Translations under genes and position numbers: made by a program
The notes under the pieces: generated by a model
The model's database searches: none
What the model was told of the DNA's origin: nothing
Seen by the model: only the letters and a program-made list of their open reading frames with translations
Assembly (NCBI RefSeq): GCF_000717345.1
Contig: NZ_JNZA01000002.1
Coordinates: forward strand, 1 to 64,000
Direction of reading: 5' to 3'
From: Streptomyces lydicus
GTDB lineage: Bacteria > Actinomycetota > Actinomycetes > Streptomycetales > Streptomycetaceae
DNA length: 64,000 bases
Part shown: one piece after another, positions 46,245 through 55,290 of the stretch
Layout of the letters: every line of letters begins with the position of its first letter
Position numbering within the stretch: the first letter of the stretch is position 1

Positions 46245-47734
46245 ACGTCTCCACCGGTACGAACTCCCCCACCGCCCAGCGGCCCGTAGCGGCGACGGGC
46301 GGCAACGGTTCCGGCGTCCGCATAGGCGTGCTGGTCACCGCGCTGCTCGCGGCGTGCTTCGCGTTCCAGCTCAACGCCAGCATGCTCAGCCCCGCGCTGA
46401 AGAACATCGAGGACACCCTCGGCGCCAGCTCCGCCGAGATCGGCCTCACCCAGACCGCGTTCTTCACCTCGGCGGCGCTGTTCTCCCTGTTCCTGCCGCG
46501 GCTGGGCGACGTCATCGGGCGGCGGCGGGTGCTGGCGGGCATGCTCGGCCTGATGGTCGTCGGCTGCGTCATCGCGGCGCTGGCGACCAGCGTGCCGATG
46601 CTCTTCGCCGGCCGCGTCGTCCAGGGCGTCAGCGGGCCGGTCGTCCCGCTGTGTCTGATCATGCTGCGGGTGGAGGTGCGGGAACCGAAGCGGTACGGCA
46701 CCCTGCTCGGCGTGATCACCGCGGTCAACGGCGGCATCGCCGGCGTCGACTCGCTCGCCGGCGGCTACCTCGCCGACAACCACGGCTTCGGCTCGGTCTT
46801 CTGGGCGATGGCGGTCGTCGCGGCCCTCGCCTGCGTGCTGGTCGCCACCCTGACTCCCGAGTCCCGGGCCCCGGTCGCGGACGCGGACGCCGGGGCCGGG
46901 ACGCCGGGCGCCGCCCGGATGGACTGGCCGGGCGTCGCGCTGCTGGTGGTCTCGGTCGGCTCGCTGCTGACCGCGCTCAACGAGGCGGGCAAGCTCGCCG
47001 CCGCCGACTGGCCGCTGATCGCCGTCCTGGTCGTGGTGTCCGCGGTCGCCTTCGCGCTGTTCTGGCGCACCGAGGACCGCAGCGGCCACCCGCTGGTCGC
47101 GACCCGGCACCTCAAGCAGCGCGCCACGTGGGCGACCCTGCTGACCACCGTGCTCACCATGACCGGCGTGTTCGCCGTCATGAACGGCCTGATCCCGGCG
47201 TTCGCCCAGGACGCCCAGGCGGGCCTCGGGATGAGCGCCGAGCAGTCGGCCTGGTGGACGCTGTCCCCGTACGCGCTCGCCGGGCTGGCCATGGGGCCGC
47301 TGGCCGGCCGGCTGGCCGCCACCTTCGGCTACGGCCGCGTGCTGCGGCTGGGCCTGGTCGGCTCGGTCGCCACGGTCGTGCTGATGCTGCTGACGATGCA
47401 CAGCCACTCGCACGTCCTGCTGCTGGTGACCTCCCTTCTCGTCGGCGTCGCCTACGCGGGGGTGGCGAACATCGTGCTCAACGGGCTGGGCATCGTGCTC
47501 TCCCCGCGCGACAACCCGGGCTTCCTGCCGGGCCTGAACGCGGGCGCGTTCAACCTCGGCGCCGGGCTGAGCTTCGCGGTGCTCTACGCCGTCAAGACCG
47601 CGGTCCAGCCGGCCGACCCGTCGTCGGCCGGCGGCTACACCGCCGGCATGATCGCGGGCGTGGTCATCCTGGCCGCGGCCATCGCCACGTCGTTCCTGAT
47701 CCCGAAGCCGGTGGCGGCCGAGGCGCAGGACTGA
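46241..47734 (+). CDS. MFS transporter coupled to the nucleoside hydrolase
   Basis: 497 residues with about 14 hydrophobic segments, beginning near residue 27 (RIGVLVTALLAACFAFQLNA). The motif LPRLGDVIGRRRVLAGML is MFS motif A. The 14-segment layout is that of the DHA2 group, usually exporters. Translational coupling to a nucleoside hydrolase instead suggests uptake of nucleosides or export of a base or ribose product. The substrate is not proven by sequence. Confidence 0.88.
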   Translation: MNVSTGTNSPTAQRPVAATGGNGSGVRIGVLVTALLAACFAFQLNASMLSPALKNIEDTLGASSAEIGLTQTAFFTSAALFSLFLPRLGDVIGRRRVLAGMLGLMVVGCVIAALATSVPMLFAGRVVQGVSGPVVPLCLIMLRVEVREPKRYGTLLGVITAVNGGIAGVDSLAGGYLADNHGFGSVFWAMAVVAALACVLVATLTPESRAPVADADAGAGTPGAARMDWPGVALLVVSVGSLLTALNEAGKLAAADWPLIAVLVVVSAVAFALFWRTEDRSGHPLVATRHLKQRATWATLLTTVLTMTGVFAVMNGLIPAFAQDAQAGLGMSAEQSAWWTLSPYALAGLAMGPLAGRLAATFGYGRVLRLGLVGSVATVVLMLLTMHSHSHVLLLVTSLLVGVAYAGVANIVLNGLGIVLSPRDNPGFLPGLNAGAFNLGAGLSFAVLYAVKTAVQPADPSSAGGYTAGMIAGVVILAAAIATSFLIPKPVAAEAQD

Positions 47735-47754
47735 CGCGGGCACCGCACGCGACA

Positions 47755-47798
47755 GGGGCCGCCCGCCGACCGGATGTTTCCGGGCGGCGGGCGGCCCC
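47755..47798. terminator. Convergent terminator
   Basis: Perfect 14-bp stem GGGGCCGCCCGCCG / CGGCGGGCGGCCCC, with a further CCGG pair inside the loop, between the transporter and the LPFR microprotein gene. Confidence 0.8.
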
Positions 47799-47831
47799 GT
47801 TGCGAGGTCGTGGCCGGGGGGTGGTCCGTCG

Positions 47832-47960
47832 TCAGTGATGTCCGCGTGCGCTGGCCGACGCGCCGCCGAAGAGCCGGGCCACGGCCCGGAACGGCAGGGT
47901 GACGACGGTGGCGATGGCACCGCCGATCTGGCTCAGCACATCTGCGATCGCCTTCAGCAT
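47832..47960 (-). CDS. LPFR-motif small protein
   Basis: 42 residues, below the usual gene-calling cut-off, with a strong ribosome site (GGGAGGACCAAC before ATG). It reads MLKAIADVLSQIGGAIATVV, then TLPFRAVARLFGGAS. The LPFR motif and amphipathic first helix match the Streptomyces LPFR microprotein family, of unknown function, perhaps membrane-associated. It follows the Vms1-like gene by about 50 bp. Confidence 0.85.
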   Translation of the reverse strand: MLKAIADVLSQIGGAIATVVTLPFRAVARLFGGASASARGHH

Positions 47961-48010
47961 GTTGGTCCTCCCTGGTGCTCGGTGCTTGCGGTCCGGCGGC
48001 GGGCCGGCCG

Positions 48011-49150
48011 TCACTCCGGCGGCGTCTCCTGCTCCCAGCGCAGGATGGCGCCCAGCCCGCCGGCCGGTGCCTGCTCGGGGTCGCGGACGACCACGACCCG
48101 GGCGCCGCTCGCGGCGACGGACCGCACCAGGGCGTCGTCGGCGCGGGCCGCGGCCGGATGCTCCTCCCCGAGGTACTTCAACTCCGTGCCACGCACGGCC
48201 AGTTGATCGACGTCTTCGCCCACCCAGACCTGCCGTGCGAGGTCCGAGCCGTGCGCGCCGACCAGCAGCGTGTCGATGCGGTGTTCCCGCGCCGCCTCGA
48301 TCAGGGCGGGGATGCCGGCCGCGGCGTGCGGGGCGCTCTTGCCGCCGGGGCCCTCGCCGGTACGGAACCGGTCCGTCACCGCCGCGACGTGCTCGCGTTC
48401 CTGCACGGCCCTGATCTGCGCGATGTCCCGTTCGACCAGGGCGGTCTCGGAGCCCGGCGCGCGTCCGCCGTGCTCGCTCTCGTAGGTGACGGCGCGGAGC
48501 TGTTCGGGGAGCTTGTCGTGCACGAGGTGCCGCTCGCGGGCGTCGCCGATCAGCACGACGGCCTCGGCGCCGCAGCTGTCGTACGCGTCGCGCACCGCGT
48601 CGGCGATCTCGGCGGCGTTGTGCTCCCAGGTGTTCTCCACCTTGGCCTGGAAGTGCCGTTCGGACCAGTCGCCCGAGGCGGTGCGGTGCAGCGGCCGGTC
48701 GGCGCCGCTGACCTGGCCGGCGCCCTCGGAGCCCCGTTCGCCGACGACGGACAGGTCGGCCCCCCTGCGGTCCAGGCGGACCACGAGACACACCGGATCG
48801 TCCCCGAGCGCGGCCAGCAGCGGGGTGACCCGCGGAACGGGCCCCCAGGCCGCGAAAGGCGTGGCGGGACGCCCCGGGAGGGGCGTATCGAGCACCACGA
48901 CGCCGTGGGCGGCGAACAGCACGTGCCCGGCGTCGCCGGTCGGTTCGCCCTCGCGCCGCGCGACCAGGGCCTCGTGCACCGCCCCGCAGGTGGCTTCGTC
49001 CGCCCCCTGCGCGAACAGCTGCGCGCTGATGGCGCTCGCGGTCAACTCCTGTTGTTCCTCCGCGTCCTCGGTGGCGGGTGACAGACCGGCATAGACGGTC
49101 GCCCAGGGCCCTGGTCGATCGATGACCGGTCGAAGGAGCGAGAGTCGCAT
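48011..49150 (-). CDS. Vms1/Rv2629-like protein (eRF1-fold peptidyl-tRNA hydrolase family)
   Basis: 379 residues, start with GGAGGCAGCGCC before ATG. The layout fits the bacterial Vms1/eRF1-like group that includes M. tuberculosis Rv2629: a first domain ending PVCLVVRLDRRGADLSVVGE, a central eRF1-domain-2-like segment VENTWEHNAAEIADAVRDAY then AVVLIGDARERHLVHDKLPE, and a C-terminal L7Ae-like part with IDTLLVGAHGSDLARQVWVG and VAASGARVVVV. These proteins may rescue stalled ribosomes under stress or hypoxia. The catalytic GSQ/GGQ loop is not obvious. Confidence 0.8.
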   Translation of the reverse strand: MRLSLLRPVIDRPGPWATVYAGLSPATEDAEEQQELTASAISAQLFAQGADEATCGAVHEALVARREGEPTGDAGHVLFAAHGVVVLDTPLPGRPATPFAAWGPVPRVTPLLAALGDDPVCLVVRLDRRGADLSVVGERGSEGAGQVSGADRPLHRTASGDWSERHFQAKVENTWEHNAAEIADAVRDAYDSCGAEAVVLIGDARERHLVHDKLPEQLRAVTYESEHGGRAPGSETALVERDIAQIRAVQEREHVAAVTDRFRTGEGPGGKSAPHAAAGIPALIEAAREHRIDTLLVGAHGSDLARQVWVGEDVDQLAVRGTELKYLGEEHPAAARADDALVRSVAASGARVVVVRDPEQAPAGGLGAILRWEQETPPE

Positions 49151-49410
49151 GGCGCTGCCTCCTTGGATTCCTCGGATTCCGCGGATTCTCCCCGGTAAGC
49201 GGTTGGCTCTCCTACGAATTCCCGTTCCGCAAAGGCGTATGCATGACGGGCATATGCATCTACTGAGACACGTCGATCACGTTCCGTACACGTCCGGACG
49301 ATTTGCGTGCGCGGACTTGAAACGACGCTGTCGGGTTGTTAGGGCAGAGGGACCAGGGAAACTGGGAGAAACGCGTCGGGTCTGTGCGACTCGTAGAGCC
49401 GGAGGCACCC

Positions 49411-49821
49411 ATGGAACACGGAACGGACAAGACCGGCCCCGCCCGCGACGACATGATGAAGCGGCAGCTGCGCGGACAGTTGACCGCGGAGCGCTCGCTG
49501 CGCACCAGCGAGGAGTACGAGCTCCAGCCGGCCGGCGAGGACCAGCCGGTGGCCGCCTGGTCGCCCGAGAGCACCTTCCGGGGCGGCACCCCGAGCGGGA
49601 TGACCGAGCAGGATGTGGGGCTGCGTTCCGAGCTCGCCCAGCACCTCGGCCGGAGCCTCTACCCGGCCGACAAGAACACGATCATCGAGACCCTGCGGCG
49701 CAACAACGCCCCGGACCGGCTGGTCGGCATGGCCGAGCGCCTGCCCGCTCACGAGCGTTTCGCCAATGTGCAGAGCATCGCCGAGGCCGTGGGGATCCAC
49801 ACCGAGCACCACCGCGCGTGA
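49411..49821 (+). CDS. DUF2795-domain protein
   Basis: 136 residues from ATG 49411 (GGAGGCACCC upstream). The C-terminal 60 residues (SELAQHLGRSLYPADKNTII, ETLRRNNAPDRLVGMAERLP, FANVQSIAEAVGI) are a DUF2795 helical domain. The N-terminal half is polar and probably flexible. Function unknown; relatives are often stress-induced. The upstream region holds CGTCCGGACG and two ATGCAT motifs, but I cannot assign a promoter. Confidence 0.82.
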   Translation: MEHGTDKTGPARDDMMKRQLRGQLTAERSLRTSEEYELQPAGEDQPVAAWSPESTFRGGTPSGMTEQDVGLRSELAQHLGRSLYPADKNTIIETLRRNNAPDRLVGMAERLPAHERFANVQSIAEAVGIHTEHHRA

Positions 49822-49941
49822 GGTCGGCGCAGGTGGGACCGCCTGGCGCTGCCGGGCGGCGGCAGGAGGCGGACAATTGGAGCTACCGGCACCCGCCGCA
49901 GCCCGCGGTGGGGCGGACGGAGGGGAAGAAGGTGGGTGGAG

Positions 49942-50421
49942 ATGTCCGATGACGCGATGGGCGACGAGGTCTATCAGCCGCCCAGCTCCGATCCCCAGGA
50001 CAACCCCAACGACCTGGACATGGAGGACGCCCTCGACGAGCCCGGTCTCGACGAGACGCTCGATACCGGCTACTCGCCTCCGGAGCGGCCGTTCGTGGTG
50101 AACCACGACGGGACCACGGCACGGGAGCTGCACGACCGCGAGCGGCTCGACCACCGGCTGTCGGTGGAGCTGCCCGACGTCAGTCCGCCCGACGGCGACG
50201 GCATCGGCGACCTGCCGGGCGGAGTGGGTGAACCGGTGGACCTCCAGTGCGGCGACGAGCGGGCCGGCCGGCTGGTGGGCTCCGACGAGGGGTTCTGGCG
50301 CGGCGGCAGCAACGACGTCTCCGCCCGGGACGTGGGCATCGACGGCGGTGCCGCGTCGGCGGAGGAGGCGGCGGTGCACATCGTCCACGACAATGCGGGG
50401 GACGGCGAGTTGGAAACCTGA
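49942..50421 (+). CDS. DUF5709-family acidic protein
   Basis: 159 residues from ATG 49942; a GTG two codons earlier is possible, but MSDDAMGDEVYQPP is the family-like start. Family marks are LDMEDALDEPGLDETLDTGY, then SPPERPFVV, RELHDRERLDHRLSVELPDV and GIDGGAASAEEAAVHIV. Very acidic, no membrane segment. Function unknown. Its stop codon lies in the first of two 21-bp tandem repeats. Confidence 0.85.
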   Translation: MSDDAMGDEVYQPPSSDPQDNPNDLDMEDALDEPGLDETLDTGYSPPERPFVVNHDGTTARELHDRERLDHRLSVELPDVSPPDGDGIGDLPGGVGEPVDLQCGDERAGRLVGSDEGFWRGGSNDVSARDVGIDGGAASAEEAAVHIVHDNAGDGELET

Positions 50422-50450
50422 TCCGGCCGGTTGGAAAGCTGATCCGGCCG
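50409..50450 (+). repeat. Two 21-bp tandem repeats
   Basis: GTTGGAAACCTGATCCGGCC(G) is followed at once by a copy differing at a single base (C to G). The first copy contains the stop codon of the DUF5709 gene. Confidence 0.85.
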
Positions 50451-50487
50451 GCCGGGCAGGGAACGCGACACGGCCGCGGAATTCCCG

Positions 50488-51033
50488 TCAGCGGGTGAAG
50501 ACTTCCTCGTCACCGGCCCGCAGGATATGCGCCTGCATATTGCGCTCCATCATGCGCAGCGCGGCCTCGGCGAGATCCTGGTGAATTGGGGCGCAGGCGT
50601 CCTCGACGACGGTGACGGAGAAGTGCCGGATATGGGCGTCGAGCGCGGAATAGAGCACGCACTGCTCGGTGACCTGACCGCAGAGCACGACGGTCTCGAT
50701 ACCGCGCTGGCGCAGCAGGTATTCCAGCGGGGTCTGATAGAAGATCGAGTGCCGCACCTTCACCACGAACAGGGACTTCTCGTCCGGCCGGACCGGCTCC
50801 ACCAGGTCGGCGTGCGGGCTGCTGAGCACCGCGTCGAGGAGTTCGTCGTGGTGCGAACGCCACAGCCCGAAGTTGTCGTTGACGTAGATGACCTCGACGC
50901 CGCTGTCCCTGGCCCGGTCCAGGAGTGCGGTGATCCGCGGCAGCGCCTCGCGGACCGACGGCAGGAGCAGCTCCGCGTCCTCGTGTTCGTAGGAGTTGAG
51001 CATGTCGATGACGATCAGGGCGGTCCGTGACAT
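50488..51033 (-). CDS. Isochorismatase-fold cysteine hydrolase
   Basis: 181 residues with the Asp-Lys-Cys triad: Asp10 in ALIVIDMLNSY, Lys92 in VVKVRHSIFYQTP and Cys125 in LCGQVTEQCVLYSA. The nucleotide-pocket cis-peptide region GQVTEQ is typical. The family covers nicotinamidases, isochorismatases and related amidases; this member's substrate is unclear. It stands alone beside the phosphoesterase gene, from which it is separated by about 165 bp. Confidence 0.92.
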   Translation of the reverse strand: MSRTALIVIDMLNSYEHEDAELLLPSVREALPRITALLDRARDSGVEVIYVNDNFGLWRSHHDELLDAVLSSPHADLVEPVRPDEKSLFVVKVRHSIFYQTPLEYLLRQRGIETVVLCGQVTEQCVLYSALDAHIRHFSVTVVEDACAPIHQDLAEAALRMMERNMQAHILRAGDEEVFTR

Positions 51034-51198
51034 CGGGTGTGCCTCCGTCCAGCCGGGTGCGGTCGTGGTCGCGCACGCCCGGCGTCCGGCTCCCGTCGAG
51101 CTCGGGTTGGCACACCCGGTCGTCGGGGAACTCCCGCCGGCGCGTCGGCCGGCGGCTCACGCCGGGCGGGCGGCAGCGTGTCGAGGAGCGAGCGGGTC

Positions 51199-51825
51199 TC
51201 ACCCATCGGCCGCTCCCCCGGCCTCGTCGGCGGTCACCCGCTTGAGGGTGCGGCCGCTGCGCACGGACCGGGCGCGCCGGGCGTCGGGGGTGCCGCCCCG
51301 CCCGGCCCGGTCGTCGTTCTCCTTCACCAGCAGCCAGGACTCCCGTTTGCCGGGGCCTTCGCCGGAGCGGAACCGGGTGAGCGCGTAGCCCCCGTGCAGC
51401 TTGCTGCCGTCGAGCCAGAAGGAGGCGTGGCCCGCCTCCAGGGACTCGCTGAACGAGCCGGCGCGGCCCTTCTTGTGGCTGGTCAGCGGGTGGTAGCTGC
51501 CCTCGTCCCAGACGATCACGGTGCCCGCGCCGTACTCCCCCGCCGGGATGACGCCCTCGAATTCCCGGTACTCCAGCGGATGGTCCTCGGTGGGCATCGC
51601 CAGCCGCTTGTCGTGCGGGTCGGTGGACGGGCCCTTGGGCACCGACCAGGACTTCAGCACCCCGTCGACCTCCAGCCGGAAGTCGAAGTGCAGGGTGCTG
51701 GCGTCGTGGATCTGCACGACGAAGCACGGCTCGTCCCCGGAGGGCGTCTGCTCGCCCTTCGGCTCGCGGGTCCGGTCGAAGTGCCGCTTGCCCCGGTAGG
51801 CCGTCAGTCCGTTCCTGCTACTCAC
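51199..51825 (-). CDS. Stand-alone LigD-type 3'-phosphoesterase domain protein
   Basis: About 208 residues from GTG 51825 (AGGAGG lies 12 nt upstream, a little far; GTG 51858 is the alternative). The LigD phosphoesterase core is clear: FVVQIHDASTLHFDFRLEVD, then GVLKSWSVPKGPS, and EFEGVIPAGEYGAGTVIVWD with the metal-binding His and Asp residues; FWLDGSKLHGGYALTRF closes it. It lacks polymerase and ligase domains. The activity trims 3'-phosphate or ribonucleotide ends before non-homologous end joining. No Ku gene is in the window. Confidence 0.93.
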   Translation of the reverse strand: MSSRNGLTAYRGKRHFDRTREPKGEQTPSGDEPCFVVQIHDASTLHFDFRLEVDGVLKSWSVPKGPSTDPHDKRLAMPTEDHPLEYREFEGVIPAGEYGAGTVIVWDEGSYHPLTSHKKGRAGSFSESLEAGHASFWLDGSKLHGGYALTRFRSGEGPGKRESWLLVKENDDRAGRGGTPDARRARSVRSGRTLKRVTADEAGGAADG

Positions 51826-52020
51826 GTCGGTCGCCTGCCTCCTCGACGAGGGCCGCACCTCTCACTGTGGCGCGCGGCGGCCCGCCCCGCATGTGCGCAG
51901 CGGACGGTGCCACGGCCTCGCGACTGCCCGGTTGGGTGAGTAACACGCCCACCAACGGGCACGCGCAGCCCGCAGAGGCGAGCTTGGAAACAGCACACCG
52001 GAATCGACGTGGGAGGCACC

Positions 52021-55000
52021 GTGGGCGTGCGGAGGCTGCTGCGCAGCTGGCCCGTGTACCGGCAGCTCACCGGCGGTGACCTGCTGGGCCGCGGGCGCGC
52101 CGCGATGTCCGGGCCCACCGAGGCGCTGCGGCCGCGGACCGGCACCGCGGACCGGGTGGTGCAGTCGGTCTGCCCGTACTGCGCGGTCGGCTGCGGGCAG
52201 CAGGTGTACGTCAAGGACGACAAGGTGGTGCAGATCGAGGGCGACCCCGACTCGCCGATCAGCCGGGGGCGGCTGTGCCCCAAGGGGTCGGCGACGCTTC
52301 AGCTGACGACCGGGGAGTCACGGCGCCACCAGGTGCTCTACCGGCGGCCCTACGGCACGCAGTGGGAGCAGCTGGACCTCGACACCGCCATGGACATGAT
52401 TGCCGAGCGGGTGATCGAGCTGCGCCGCGACACCTGGCAGTGGGAGGAGGACGGCCGGCGGGTCGCCCGGACCCTCGGCATCGCCAGCCTGGGCGGCGCG
52501 ACCCTCGACAACGAGGAGAACTACCTGATCAAGAAGCTGATGACCGGGCTCGGCGTGATCCAGGTGGAGAACCAGGCCCGGGTCTGCCACAGCTCCACGG
52601 TCGCCGGCCTGGGCACCTCGTTCGGCCGGGGCGGCGCGACCACCTTCATGCAGGACCTCCAGCACGCCGACTGCATCGTCATCGAGGGCTCCAACTTCGC
52701 CGAGGCGCACCCGGTGGGCTTCCAGTGGGTGATGGAGGCCAAGGCCAGGGGCGCGCGGATCATCCACGTCGACCCGCGCTTCACCCGCACCAGCGCGCTG
52801 GCCGATCTGCACGTGCCGATCCGGGCCGGCACCGACATCGCCTTCCTGGGCGGGATCATCAACCACGTCCTCACCGAGGAGAAGGACTTCCGCGAGTACG
52901 TCCTCGCCTACACCAACGCCGCCTCCCTCGTCAGCGAGGACTTCCGCGACACCGAGGACCTCGGCGGCGTCTTCTCCGGCCTGGACGAGGAGGGCCGCCA
53001 CTACGACCCGGCGAGCTGGCAGTACGAGGGCACCGACGTGCAGGCCCCGGCCGGCGACGTCGAGCAGCTGCACGACCGGAAGCTGCGCGACGTCCGGGAC
53101 GCGCCCCACGCGGTACCGGGGTCCGCCGAGGCGCACGGCTCGGGCGGCGCACAGGCGCACCCCCGGGCCCCGCGCGACCCGTCCCTGCAACACCCCCGCT
53201 GCGTCTACCAGATCCTCAAGCGGCACTTCGCCCGCTACACCCCCGAGGCGGTCGAGCGGATCTGCGGAGTGCCGCGCGAGACCTTCCGGCAGGTGTGCGA
53301 CGCGCTGACCGAGAACTCCGGGCGCGAGCGCACCAGCGCGTTCGCCTACGCGGTGGGCTGGACCCAGCACTCGGTCGGCTCGCAGTACATCCGGGCGGCG
53401 AGCATCCTCCAGCTGCTGCTCGGCAACATCGGCCGCCCCGGGGGCGGCATCCAGGCGCTGCGCGGCCACGCCTCCATCCAGGGCTCCAGTGACATCCCCA
53501 CGCTCTTCAACCTGCTGCCGGGCTACCTCCCGATGCCGCATGCGCACGCCCACGAGGACCTCGAATCGTTCGTCGCGGCGAGCCGTACCGAAAAGGGCTT
53601 CTGGGGCGACATGCGGGCGTACTTCGTCAGCCTGCTCAAGGCGTACTACGGCGATGCCGCGACCCCGGAGAACGACTTCTGCTTCGACCACCTGCCGCGG
53701 CTGACGGGGTCGCACAGCACCTACGACACCGTCATGGCACAGCTGGACGGCGCCTGCCGGGGCTACTTCCTCATGGGCGAGAACCCCGCCGTCGGGTCCG
53801 CCAACACCCGTCTCCAGCGCCTGGGAATGGCGAAGCTGGACTGGCTGGTGGTGCGCGACTTCTCGCTCATCGAGTCGGCGACGTGGTGGAAGGACGGCCC
53901 CGAGATCGAGACCGGTGAGCTGCGTACCGAGGACATCGGGACGGAGGTCTTCTTCCTGCCCGCCGCCTCGCACACCGAGAAGTCCGGCTCCTTCACCAAC
54001 ACCAACCGCTGGCTCCAGTGGCACCACGCCGCCGTCGAGCCGCAGGGTGACGCCCGCAGCGACCTGTGGTTCACGTACCACCTGGGCCGGCGCATCAAGG
54101 AGAAGCTGGCCGCCTCGCGCGACCCGATGGACACCATGATCCAGGACCTGACCTGGGACTATCCGGAAGAGGGGCCGCTGCGGGAGCCGGTCGCCGCGGC
54201 CGTGCTGGCCGAGATCAACGGGCACGGCCCGGACGGTGCGCCGCTGAGTGCCTACACCCAGCTCAAGGACGACGGTTCGACCCGCTGCGGCTGCTGGATC
54301 TACTGCGGGGTCTTCGCGGACGGCGTCAACCATGCCGCCCGCCGCAAGCCCCACACCGAGCAGGACTGGGTCGCCGCCGAATGGGCGTGGGCCTGGCCGG
54401 CGAACCGCCGCATCCTCTACAACCGCGCCTCGGCCGCCCCCGACGGCACGCCCTGGAGCCCGCGGAAGGCGTATCTGTGGTGGGACGCCGACGCCGGCCG
54501 CTGGACCGGCCACGACGTTCCGGACTTCGTCCCCGACCGCGCCCCGGACCATGTGCCGCCGCCCGAGGCCACCGGGGCGGACGCGCTGCGCGGCGACGAC
54601 CCGTTCATCATGCAGGCGGACGGCAAGGGCTGGCTCTACGCACCGTCCGGGCTGCTCGACGGGCCGCTGCCCACCCACTACGAGCCGCAGGACTCCCCGT
54701 TCCCCAACGCCCTCCACCCCGACCACCCGCGCTCCCCCACCAAGCAGCTCTACTTCCGCGAGGGCAACCGCTACCACCCCAGCGGCGACGAACCGGGCGC
54801 CGAGGTCTACCCGTACGTGCTCACCACCCACCGCCTCACCGAGCACTTCACGGCCGGCGGGATGAGCCGCTGGTCGTCCCATCTGTCCGAGCTCCAGCCC
54901 GAGCTCTTCTGCGAGGTGTCACCGAAGCTCGCCGCCGAGCGCGGACTGGAGCACAACGGGTGGGCCACCCTCATCACCGCGCGCAACGCCATCGAGGCGC

Positions 55001-55290
55001 GGGTGGCGGTCACCGACCGGATCAGAACGCTGACCGTGCACGGCCGCGAGGTGCACCAGATCGGCCTGCCCTTCCACTGGGGCCCCAACGGGGTCGTCAC
55101 CGGCGACGCGGCCAACGAGCTGGTCGCCATCTCGCTGGACCCCAACTCCCACATCCAGGAGGACAAGGCGCTCACCGCCGACATCCGCCCGGGCCGCCGG
55201 CCGCGCGGCCCCGCCCTCTCCCGCCTGGTGGCCGACTACCGCCGGCGGGCGGGCATCACCGCGCACACCGGGAAGGACCCACGGCCATGA
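52021..55290 (+). CDS. Formate-dehydrogenase-like molybdopterin catalytic subunit (Cys type)
   Basis: 1089 residues from GTG 52021 (GGGAGGCACC upstream). The [4Fe-4S] ligands are Cys51, Cys54, Cys58 and Cys86 (CPYCAVGCGQQ ... GRLCPKG). The catalytic position has Cys189 in NQARVCHSSTVAGLGTSFGR, where E. coli enzymes have selenocysteine. MGENPAVGSANTRLQRLGM and the C-terminal molydopterin-binding half (HRLTEHFTAGGMSRWSSHLS, GPNGVVTGDAANELVAISLD) complete the fold. No Tat signal is seen, so the subunit faces the cytoplasm. The gene is coupled to the Fe-S subunit by ATGA. Confidence 0.95.
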   Translation: MGVRRLLRSWPVYRQLTGGDLLGRGRAAMSGPTEALRPRTGTADRVVQSVCPYCAVGCGQQVYVKDDKVVQIEGDPDSPISRGRLCPKGSATLQLTTGESRRHQVLYRRPYGTQWEQLDLDTAMDMIAERVIELRRDTWQWEEDGRRVARTLGIASLGGATLDNEENYLIKKLMTGLGVIQVENQARVCHSSTVAGLGTSFGRGGATTFMQDLQHADCIVIEGSNFAEAHPVGFQWVMEAKARGARIIHVDPRFTRTSALADLHVPIRAGTDIAFLGGIINHVLTEEKDFREYVLAYTNAASLVSEDFRDTEDLGGVFSGLDEEGRHYDPASWQYEGTDVQAPAGDVEQLHDRKLRDVRDAPHAVPGSAEAHGSGGAQAHPRAPRDPSLQHPRCVYQILKRHFARYTPEAVERICGVPRETFRQVCDALTENSGRERTSAFAYAVGWTQHSVGSQYIRAASILQLLLGNIGRPGGGIQALRGHASIQGSSDIPTLFNLLPGYLPMPHAHAHEDLESFVAASRTEKGFWGDMRAYFVSLLKAYYGDAATPENDFCFDHLPRLTGSHSTYDTVMAQLDGACRGYFLMGENPAVGSANTRLQRLGMAKLDWLVVRDFSLIESATWWKDGPEIETGELRTEDIGTEVFFLPAASHTEKSGSFTNTNRWLQWHHAAVEPQGDARSDLWFTYHLGRRIKEKLAASRDPMDTMIQDLTWDYPEEGPLREPVAAAVLAEINGHGPDGAPLSAYTQLKDDGSTRCGCWIYCGVFADGVNHAARRKPHTEQDWVAAEWAWAWPANRRILYNRASAAPDGTPWSPRKAYLWWDADAGRWTGHDVPDFVPDRAPDHVPPPEATGADALRGDDPFIMQADGKGWLYAPSGLLDGPLPTHYEPQDSPFPNALHPDHPRSPTKQLYFREGNRYHPSGDEPGAEVYPYVLTTHRLTEHFTAGGMSRWSSHLSELQPELFCEVSPKLAAERGLEHNGWATLITARNAIEARVAVTDRIRTLTVHGREVHQIGLPFHWGPNGVVTGDAANELVAISLDPNSHIQEDKALTADIRPGRRPRGPALSRLVADYRRRAGITAHTGKDPRP

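Noticed and set aside
45758..47920. 720-codon minus-strand frame opposite the MFS transporter
   Set aside because: Shadow frame of the nucleoside hydrolase-transporter genes.
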